DNA of 64,000 bases, taken from positions 99,420 to 163,419 of the forward strand of contig NMRA01000430.1 of NCBI GenBank assembly GCA_002633005.1. The letters run 5' to 3'. The translations under genes were made by a program, and so were the position numbers. Under the pieces are notes generated by a model. It was not told where the DNA came from. It worked only from the letters and a program-made list of their open reading frames with translations, and made no database searches. This document shows, one piece after another, positions 57,401 through 64,000 of the stretch. This stretch comes from Phoronis australis (taxonomy: Eukaryota; Phoronida; Phoronidae). Numbering within the stretch: position 1 is the first letter of the stretch; each line of letters starts with the position of its first letter.

Positions 57401-60400
57401 GCTGGGGCTGCGTTATCGGAGCACATGGACGTGGATAAAATCGGCTTCACTGGCTCCACCGAAGTGAGTCGAAATAGCATGCAACGTCTTTTTTCTGAAC
57501 AATGTTTGTTGAATTTTCAGCTAAGTGTCAAAATATTGCGGTAACCGGGAGTAAGGGAAAGAATTTGTTTAAGGAAATGTTTTAGACCAATTTCGTCATG
57601 GTAAGTGAACTAAATTGTGTTATTTCGTTTTTGCGTTTTGTGGTTCTATAGCCGCTTTATAAACGGTCGATTTATTTTGTTTCTCTCATTTACACATGGA
57701 CTGAAAATTTGATTAATGTCCGGGAGTTTCTACTTATGTATAGCACTCTGTACAGGAAACTTTCGCTAATCTGAACTGTTACACTGGTTTCGTTTACAGG
57801 TTTCAAGAATCATCCTGGAAGCATCCGGGAAGTCTAACTTAAAAAAAGTTAGTCTAGAATGTGGCGGCAAAAGCCCACTGGTTATATTTGACGACTGTGA
57901 CCGTAAGTTTTCAAACTTTCTGTTTCATCTCAATTCTCCAGTAAGTAAGCGAATAATCATTTTCACTTCAGCTTTAATATGGCAGACACGCAGCGATGGT
58001 ACTAGACATCGTATGTAACCTAATCCAATGCAAAAACTTCTGTCATTGCTATTGCTGTTTTGTACAGTTACCTTAGCGACGGAGATCGCCTTTGGCGCGG
58101 TCATGAGTAACTCCGGCCAGATATGCTGTGCTCCTACTCGAACATTCGTCCAGGAGGGTATTCACGATGAATTTGTCAGGATTTGTCGTGAAATGGCGAG
58201 CAAAAGACGTGTTGGCAACCCTTTGGATAAAGGAACGGAGCAGGGACCACAGGTATGGGATTATAATTCTTTTCTTGGTGTCCCCAACGAAAGGAAGCAA
58301 AACCAGTCTATGATGGGAGGCGTGCCTATAATGTTAGTTTTGTCTTCATGTTTTGAAACCAGTACCATCAATTGAAAGCAACCACCTTTTTCTTTACAGT
58401 AGAATGTCAAAACAAGAGAGCTCTTTATAGATCAACAGCTGCTCCTTGAATGATGCTTCATTTTGTAATACATTTCACACGAATCAGTCCATTATAAGTT
58501 CATATTCTATCTTTAGAATGCTATTTATATGTTTGAAGTTGCTTACTTGAAGTCAATTGTTTTTTTACCCTGCAGTCCATCTTCTGACCAGTGTCTGTAA
58601 GTCATGTTTCAGCTTGTTCCCCCTTCTGGTAAGGATTAAGGATCCATGGAAACATTACTTTGTTGACCATTTTATTCACAAGGGTTGTTGATTCTAATTT
58701 GCAGCAGATCTTTTATTTTTGAAATAATGCTATTCAGGTGGACGCTGACCAGTTTGAGAAAGTTTGCGAGCTCATCGCCAGTGGCAAACAACAGGGGGCG
58801 AAGCTGGAGTGTGGAGGTAGTCGTCATGGTGACAAGGGCTACTTTGTTCAGCCCACCATTTTCAGCAACGTCCGCGATGACATGCGCATTGCCAAAGAAG
58901 AGGTACAGTCTCACCATACATATTAGCTTTCATTCATTGGTTGTTTTTAGAATGTGTTGGAAACTAAGCGCCATCTAGTAGCTGAATTGCTACCTTTTAC
59001 TTAGATAGGTAAATACACACTTCAATGCTGTCCAAGGTCATTGATTGCTCTGTCAAGTGTCAAGAACACACTGGGTGTGATAATTTATAAAGGACGTCGT
59101 GGCGACATTAAAGCCGTCGGAATAGCCCCAAAAGCAGCATGCTGGCGCTGTTTGTTAATTTATGTCATACCTAGAAGGGGATGGGGGTCGAATCCTGGTT
59201 AGTGCATCGCATGATCTTACAACGCTCTGTAGTCTCGCACGATTGGTGACTGGAATGACATAGTGGCATACTGATTTTCTTTTTAAAACAAGAAGTATGT
59301 GAGATAAACAACTTTGCTAATTGTGTCACATTTCTTACTATTTGTTTATTTAGTTATCAAAACGAACTCTCGAAACTTGAAAATTGTTATTTATTTCTAG
59401 AAAGTCTTCCCAGACACACATTTTTCTTTATTTTACCCCGACTTTGTTGTGGCGTTTGTAGATTTTTGGGCCTTGCATGCAGATCTTCAAGTTCAAGACT
59501 ATTGATGAGGTCATAGACCGTGCCAACGACACCTCGTACGGGTTGGCCTCCGGAGTGATAACGTCTAACATCAATACGGCAATCATTATGTCTAACAATC
59601 TACAGGCAGGTTACGTGTGGTACGTATGTTCGCTCACATGTGTCAGTTAATTCGAAGACGTGATTACTGGTTTCATGATAGGAAGTGCTTTCAAAAAGCG
59701 CAAACACACACGCCACCGCAAGAAAAATGGTTTCCGGTAGATTTGAATCTTCCTCCCCAGAAATGAATAAAACGCTTCACCATCACATGACCGCTTAATA
59801 CTGCTTTAACATTAAAATGTTATATGTTAAGTTGGCTTAAAATGACTTAGATTATCATTTACTATGATATTCAACACTAGCGTGTTTATTGCTTTTTTGA
59901 GCAAACGTAATCGACTGTTTTTCAGGGTGAACACCTATGATGAAGTCAACTTGGGGGCACCTTTCGGCGGCTTTAAGATGTCTGGAATTGGTCGAGATTT
60001 GTAAGTTTTCGAACATTGTATTTTGTCGATTAATTTATTTTGTGATGTCGGACCCTTCTTGGATTAGCACAATGTGCAGGATTCCGTCCCATCTAGAGGA
60101 CGCAGCAGACTGTCATTATAAAAACTGGACCAGGTGTAAGAACTATTTTTTCATTTAAGTGAACTTTGTTGATAAAAGCACGTTTGGTGTTTGATAATTC
60201 TTTAGTGCTTAGTTACGTCAGAGTGCAATGTTTTGGGGAATTATACAACTGAAAAACAAATGAAATGTGTTACTTGCAATTTCCATGTTTTTTCTGAAGC
60301 CAATTGACTTTTGAGGTTGAAATGTTATAAGCACGTTTATGAATGAAGAAATAAGAATAAGCTAGTTTAGTATAAACTTATGTATGAAAGAATGAAGTGG

Positions 60401-60885
60401 AAAAGATGAAAAAGGTCTTCCACATGCAGTGAAATGGCGGAAATGATTGTCGCCTGCTACCCCTAGGGGACAACACAGTGTTTTAGTTATGTGATGAAAA
60501 TTAAAGTAACTGAAACAAAACTGAAGTTTATTTCTGGCTGCATGAAAATTGACATCATGCGCTGTGTACGATCATTAAAAAGTAAAAATTGCGTCTTCAA
60601 ACCATACCACTATGTTTGTCAGATTTTCTGCGGTTGAAATCGACAATTTTCTACTTTGTTGGTTTCATACATCAGTTTCCAAGTCCACATAACGGTCAAA
60701 TTGTCCAAGAACTGGGCACTGATGAATGTTATTGTCAAGTGCAATTTCTAGTAGCAGTGGCGACGGCAGTGCCGGCATGGTGAAAAGACGTTACACCCTG
60801 TGATTGTTTTCGTTTCAGTGGCGAAGACGGGTTACGAGAGTACCTGGAGGAAAAGTCGGTTGTGATCAAAGTGCCTCAGAAGTAA
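51455..60885 (+). CDS. Aldehyde dehydrogenase, ALDH1A/ALDH2-like, cytosolic type (complete, 13 coding exons)
   Basis: This NAD(P)-dependent enzyme oxidises aldehydes to acids; retinal or simple aliphatic aldehydes are the usual substrates of its closest relatives. Exons: 51455-51484, 54096-54200, 55671-55811 (or duplicate 55009-55149), 56002-56128, 56400-56461, 56744-56872, 57350-57463, 57800-57902, 58068-58252, 58738-58902, 59462-59619, 59926-60000, 60819-60885. Phases join into 486 residues (ALDH1A about 500). Visible: Asn157 in WNFP, the NAD-site FTGSTE (231-236), general base Glu256 in LECGGKSP, nucleophile Cys290 in [11 protein letters not shown], Glu387-IFGP, and the end VVIKVPQK. There is no mitochondrial leader, so it is probably cytosolic. 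GVCGGITP replaces the usual GVCGQI(I/T)P. The exact subfamily is not resolved. Confidence 0.93.
52104..52244. mobile_element. MITE-like element with CAGNGGCGGAT terminal inverted repeats
   Basis: Left end CAGGGGCGGATCCAG and right end (complement) CAGAGGCGGATTTAG match at 12 of 15 positions. The element is 141 bases, has no coding capacity and carries a G-run/C-run interior (GGGGGAGCC, CCCCCTTGCCCCC). A clear target-site duplication was not found. Part of a second copy is at 52345-52406. Confidence 0.65.
52345..52406. mobile_element. Truncated second copy of the CAGNGGCGGAT element
   Basis: It shares TGGGAGAATTTTTAGG, CATGGCCCCCATGCCCCCC and the right end TAAATCCGCCACTG with the element at 52104-52244, but no left end is present. 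Confidence 0.6.
54096..54200 (+). CDS. Aldehyde dehydrogenase exon 2
   Basis: 35 codons, phase 0. It encodes [20 protein letters not shown], then [19 protein letters not shown]2 has [20 protein letters not shown] at this place. Confidence 0.95.
54699..54761 (-). mobile_element. tRNA-derived repeat in aldehyde dehydrogenase intron
   Basis: On the minus strand GGGTCTTCAGTAGTAAGAGC leads to the B-box GGTTCGATTCCCACC. It is tRNA-like in length (about 63 bases between elements) but lacks a proper acceptor stem, so it is called a SINE head, not a functional tRNA gene. Confidence 0.55.
54941..55453. repeat. Duplicated aldehyde dehydrogenase block, copy A
   Basis: It contains a full copy of exon 3 (55009-55149) and a truncated exon 4 (55340-55453) cut by the single N at 55454. 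It is almost identical to 55594-56115. Exon 3 differs at a few bases, for example a Thr codon in copy A (KMTAS) versus Ala in copy B (KMAAS). Confidence 0.88.
55455..55593 (-). repeat. Interspersed element at the start of duplicate copy B
   Basis: On the minus strand it begins AACAAGAGCAACGCGGAGCG, as at 46645. It is absent at the matching place before copy A (54920-54940), so one copy carries an insertion the other lacks. Confidence 0.6.
55594..56115. repeat. Duplicated aldehyde dehydrogenase block, copy B
   Basis: It has intact exons 3 and 4 and continues into unique sequence after ACAAGGACTG, the same point at which copy A is cut. The pattern parallels that at 30310 in IFT80. Confidence 0.88.
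55671..55811 (+). CDS. Aldehyde dehydrogenase exon 3 (copy used in the model)
   Basis: 47 codons, phase 0. It encodes [20 protein letters not shown], then [20 protein letters not shown] after a short RKM(A)AS link. ALDH2 has [20 protein letters not shown]. Confidence 0.95.
56002..56128 (+). CDS. Aldehyde dehydrogenase exon 4
   Basis: 127 bases, phase 0 in and phase 1 out. It encodes [20 protein letters not shown], then [20 protein letters not shown] and [11 protein letters not shown] is typical of the ALDH1/2 group. EMGKP replaces the more common DNGKP/DSGKP. Confidence 0.95.
56400..56461 (+). CDS. Aldehyde dehydrogenase exon 5
   Basis: 62 bases, phase 1 in and phase 0 out. It encodes [20 protein letters not shown], leading into WNFP of the next exon. 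Gly replaces the family Gln in GVCGQ. Confidence 0.93.
56744..56872 (+). CDS. Aldehyde dehydrogenase exon 6 (oxyanion Asn)
   Basis: 43 codons, phase 0. It encodes [20 protein letters not shown], then [20 protein letters not shown] and AIE. The Asn of WNFP stabilises the thiohemiacetal in this family, and the KPAEQTPL lysine helps bind NAD. Confidence 0.96.
57350..57463 (+). CDS. Aldehyde dehydrogenase exon 7 (NAD-binding)
   Basis: 38 codons, phase 0. It encodes [20 protein letters not shown], then [18 protein letters not shown]. It includes the coenzyme-binding FTGSTE. Confidence 0.96.
57800..57902 (+). CDS. Aldehyde dehydrogenase exon 8 (general base Glu)
   Basis: 103 bases, phase 0 in and phase 1 out. 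It encodes [20 protein letters not shown], then [14 protein letters not shown]. The usual motif is LELGGKSP; here Leu is replaced by Cys. Confidence 0.95.
58068..58252 (+). CDS. Aldehyde dehydrogenase exon 9 (catalytic Cys)
   Basis: 185 bases, phase 1 in and phase 0 out. It encodes [20 protein letters not shown], then [20 protein letters not shown] and ends [12 protein letters not shown]. The first Cys of QICC aligns with the ALDH2 nucleophile Cys302. Confidence 0.96.
58738..58902 (+). CDS. Aldehyde dehydrogenase exon 10
   Basis: 55 codons, phase 0. It encodes [20 protein letters not shown], then [20 protein letters not shown] and [15 protein letters not shown]. Confidence 0.96.
59462..59619 (+). 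CDS. Aldehyde dehydrogenase exon 11
   Basis: 158 bases, phase 0 in and phase 2 out. It encodes [20 protein letters not shown], then [20 protein letters not shown] and [12 protein letters not shown]. With the preceding EE it forms the EEIFGP coenzyme motif. Confidence 0.96.
59926..60000 (+). CDS. Aldehyde dehydrogenase exon 12
   Basis: 75 bases, phase 2 in and out. It encodes [20 protein letters not shown] then [13 protein letters not shown] is near-invariant in the group. Confidence 0.95.
60819..60885 (+). CDS. Aldehyde dehydrogenase exon 13 with stop codon
   Basis: It encodes [21 protein letters not shown] and TAA at 60883-60885. The end VxVKVPQKxS is characteristic of ALDH1/ALDH2. Confidence 0.95.
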
Positions 60886-61289
60886 AAAACCAAAGGCGAC
60901 ACGACATCTGTGTGACACATCGCTAATTGAACATTTGCGTTATCCAATGTAATTGAACTTCAGTACTAAATACACGAAACGTCATTATTAAAATACCAAG
61001 GACAGTGATTGAATACACGTTTGCAGTTGGTTTTTGAGCAGGGTGCTCAATGTACTGCCCCACGAACAGTGGATTATATCAGTGAATGTACGAGTATGTG
61101 TGCGTTTAGATGGGCTGGAATGGTACGAATTTCGTCATTACTTGCGATTTTAAGATTATGTTAAAGTTTCTGAATCCTTGTGTTTTACAACTTAAGATTG
61201 TTTATTAAATTGTTTAAAATAAATAATTTGGCAAGATTTTCTGAGTTTTCACAAAGTGTTGATTTTGCGACAAACACATCTATTTTTAA

Positions 61290-62380
61290 TCAACAAGATT
61301 ATCATTGACAAAAGGAGGCGTTAGTTGGTGGAGTGAAGGCCTGTGTGTCGAAGGACTTGCGTAGGGAGGTGCCGTCTTGGTATAAGATCAATAAATACTC
61401 CACGTTTACCATTTCTGACGGCGTTCTCAGCTGAGCCATCTGTATAGACTTGGGTCCAGGTAGAGGTGGGGTAGTCTCTATAAGGTTTCCATTTCTGTCT
61501 GCTTTAATTACTCCAATCCCAGGAATGTCGAGGACGATAGGAGGGGTGTACGATGACCATTCTTCAGTCAGTGGTTCGTTGATTGAGGGTTAGTTATTGG
61601 ATGGTGTTTCTGCTGAAGCCCCTTGATTAGGTGGTTTTAGGCTCTGCCTCTTGACGTGATTTTGGTTGGAGTTTGGAGTGCAATGGATGTGACAGAAACT
61701 TCTTCATTTTCTCGTCCTGTTTCATAAGTTTCTCAACCCGCCTTTCTTCCAATGCGTTTAAACCTGTCGTCTTCCCCATTGCCTTGTCGGGATGGTCTTC
61801 ACACCTCTAGTGATTAAGCGCAGCTCAGCATTCTGGACCTTGACTAGTTTGTTTGTGTTGGTTTTGGGAGCTGTAGACCATGCGTCTGAAGCCTACTCCA
61901 TCAGGGGTTTGACAGATCCTGTATAAACTTGATCAAAATCTCCATGTTTGCGCCCCTGCTGGTACCAGGCACTTTCTTCATTACAGCCATTGTCGTAGGA
62001 GCTTTGCATTTTAACCCGTGGTAGGTTGGGGTTGGGAATATTCTGGCGCTCTAGCTACGGGTAGTCTTATTTGTTGGACGAGAAGGAATAGCATGTGACT
62101 TCGGTTTTGATCAGGTTGATCACGACCATCCAGGCACTCCTTAGACCAACCGGAGATGAGGCTAGTTACTTCCTTACTTTTGAGCTGGCTGATGGAACTG
62201 TGGATTATATGTACAGATGGTTGTTGTTGCTGCTTCCTTAGCTCCATCTTTGTTCGGACTTCTGTTGTTATCTTTGTAGATACATACAGGAGGCTGAACT
62301 TCTTCTTCAGCGTTCCCGGCCATGTGGCTTATGTAACGGGAATCGGTGGAGCGAGCACCGATCTTCTTATCTAACATGTC
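61290..62380 (-). pseudogene. Broken non-LTR retrotransposon: reverse-transcriptase C-terminal part and RNase H
   Basis: Minus-strand pieces in several frames read in the expected order: a VINLIKTEVTCYSF-type segment (about 62130-62080), TAPKTNTNKLVKVQNAELR (thumb region, about 61870-61815), then WTQVYTDGSAENAVRNG with a shifted QDGTSLRKSFDTQAF (RNase H, 61465-61325). Frameshifts and stops separate them. This is an old LINE of the jockey-like kind that codes for RNase H. Confidence 0.65.
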
Positions 62381-63588
62381 GACTGTTCGTTGCCGATAAA
62401 AATATTAGCAGCGTTGTGTACTTTTTCACTCGTTCGAATCGCATACGAGAGAACTAAGAGAGAAGTAGATAAATATACTGAGTTTATTATGCGCTAAATA
62501 TAAAATACAAAGCTATACAAACTTACAACACATCATTAGTTTCCGTCGTCATTGTACCCTCACTAGGTGAAGAACGGTTCCCAAATCGCCTAAGTCAATA
62601 CCCAAAGTCAAATAAAGCTTAAGTAAGAACTAAAAATTTGAGAAGTTCAGACTCTAACCGGATAGTAACGAGACTCGATAGAGTTAAAAAGTTGAGATTC
62701 TTACCAGATAGAAACGAAACCCGGTAGAATCCGAAGTTTTATCGTGAGTGGCCCATTTTTATAGGCGTATTCGCACCGCGAATGTTCCAAATAACGTTAA
62801 GATAGCGGTCTCAAGTTAAATGTAAAAACCAATCAAAACACAACTAAAAATTTCGTCATCGGAAGTTCCAAATAAGGAATTGACCATCTTACACCCCTTT
62901 AAAATGTAATATCCCACTCTAGCTTCTGGAACTAAACTGACGACTCGTTTTTACTTACGACTCCATCAATAGACGGCGCTCCCGTCATACTTATACGGCC
63001 AGTCTGGTCTTAGGGCAGTCTGCGGTTCGCCGCAATGATATTGTCGAGCCCACAGTTTTACTTTTGAGATCCACCGGAATGGGTCATGCCTGGACCCTTA
63101 GGGTATCGAATGTAGGGCAGCTCTGCAGTAAATGCTCAGGTGTCTGGGGGCCAGGGCCCAGTGGTGTAGTGGGGCGTGGGCGCACGTTGGCGCAGCCTAC
63201 CACCTTTTGGCATTTGAACGTAGCGCCTACGCATCTAGTTACTTTCAGTGCTCAAGGTATGACGGTGGGCTCTGGGCGCCTACTTACGTCTAATTTTACC
63301 TCTAGAGCACTGGCAGTGCCACAAGATAAGTGACTACCGTATTACTATTCTGTGCTCGAGTACACGTGGATGCCGACTGTCTTATAAACTCTGGCTTCCA
63401 TTTTAAGACCTCAGCCATCATAACGCGCACGCTATGATAATTGTGTAAGTTCGCGTCTGAACTTTCGTCTGAAAGCAAAGACTTATCGCGGTGGTAACTC
63501 CTTGACTGAACTGCTGCTCCGCGGAATTTTAAAACTCCCGTAAACTACGTGACGTCACTACTGTATGTGCGCTGGAGAGCGTTCACTA

Positions 63589-63650
63589 CAGTGGCGGATC
63601 TAGGATATCACAAGGGGGGGGTGCAACATTTTGTCCGGCTGTAAGCATTT
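63589..63650 (+). mobile_element. Left end of a CAGNGGCGGAT element
   Basis: CAGTGGCGGATCTAGG at 63589 followed by a G-run, matching the left end at 52104. No matching right end was found within the window. Confidence 0.5.
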
Positions 63651-63802
63651 GCGCAAACTGAACCACGATTGTAGATGCGCATAGCACCTGCTTTTACCTC
63701 TAAAAATCAAGCATTTTCCTTGATTCCTGGAGTATTATCCAAGAAAAAGAGGAAAAAAAAAACACGGAGAACGTCGTGTCAAACAGGAAAACCTGAACGT
63801 AC

Positions 63803-63866
63803 CAAAGACTCGAAATCACAACCTGGCGGATAGAGAGCGCGTGCGTTACCACTACACCACCACGAT
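63803..63866 (-). mobile_element. tRNA-derived repeat
   Basis: On the minus strand TGGTGTAGTGGTAACGC is a good A-box, but the B-box region (GGTTGTGATTTCGAGTC) is degenerate. Acceptor-stem pairing is poor, so it is a decayed tRNA-like SINE, not a tRNA gene. Confidence 0.5.
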
Positions 63867-64000
63867 TCAACTACTAATCTCATACTAAAAGACCAACTTG
63901 TTTATGATCCACAGCGTTTGCGCGCGAAACCTACTTCTTTTCGTAATGCTTATTACACGTTTTATATTTTGTGCCATGAATTCTTAAGAAATTTGTCGTA

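Larger units (their letters stand above)
60886..64000. other. Downstream region of repeats and decayed elements
   Basis: No host gene exon recognised. An AATAAA lies at about 61219, a possible 3' end for the dehydrogenase. The rest holds a broken retrotransposon (61290-62380), an AT-rich stretch (62400-63000), the left end of a CAGNGGCGGAT element and a tRNA-like repeat. The short frame at 63064-63333 has no recognisable domain. Confidence 0.5.

Overview
This is a eukaryotic nuclear window from an invertebrate animal. The genes have many short exons, introns of about 0.3-3 kb with GT/AG boundaries, and abundant intronic minisatellites and tRNA-derived repeats. Nothing bacterial (operons, Shine-Dalgarno sites, CRISPR) is present. 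An outbred marine invertebrate with a heterozygous genome, such as a lancelet, fits best, because two exon blocks occur as near-identical copies separated by a single N, which looks like two haplotypes joined end to end. The species is inferred, not proven. I rebuilt gene models by hand from splice sites and reading-frame continuity. Every junction in the four models keeps phase, and edges may be off by one or two bases.

Layout. (1) 540-15940, + strand: a muscleblind-like (MBNL) splicing regulator in eight coding exons. It enters from the left, so the exon with zinc finger 1 is missing, and it ends with an extra pair of CCCH fingers. (2) 21403-32658, - strand: IFT80, a complete 17-exon intraflagellar-transport WD-repeat protein of about 774 residues, convergent with MBNL. 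(3) 35932-42531, + strand: a complete nine-exon homologue of vertebrate CXorf58 (about 397 residues), head-to-head with IFT80. (4) 51455-60885, + strand: a complete 13-exon aldehyde dehydrogenase of the cytosolic ALDH1A/ALDH2 type, about 486 residues.

The remainder is non-genic. 42.5-51.4 kb is repeat-rich and holds an 829-base assembly gap (44188-45016), two duplicated non-coding blocks and a decayed reverse-transcriptase fragment. 60.9-64 kb holds a broken non-LTR retrotransposon and repeat ends. Introns carry at least eight minisatellites. Three tRNA-derived SINE copies lie between IFT80 and the CXorf58 homologue.

The genes are not one pathway. MBNL is an RNA-splicing factor, IFT80 builds cilia, the CXorf58 homologue is uncharacterised, and the dehydrogenase oxidises aldehydes. 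The most notable observations are the third zinc-finger pair of MBNL, a dense YGCY cluster before the MBNL exon that matches the autoregulated vertebrate exon, and the two haplotype-style exon duplications.
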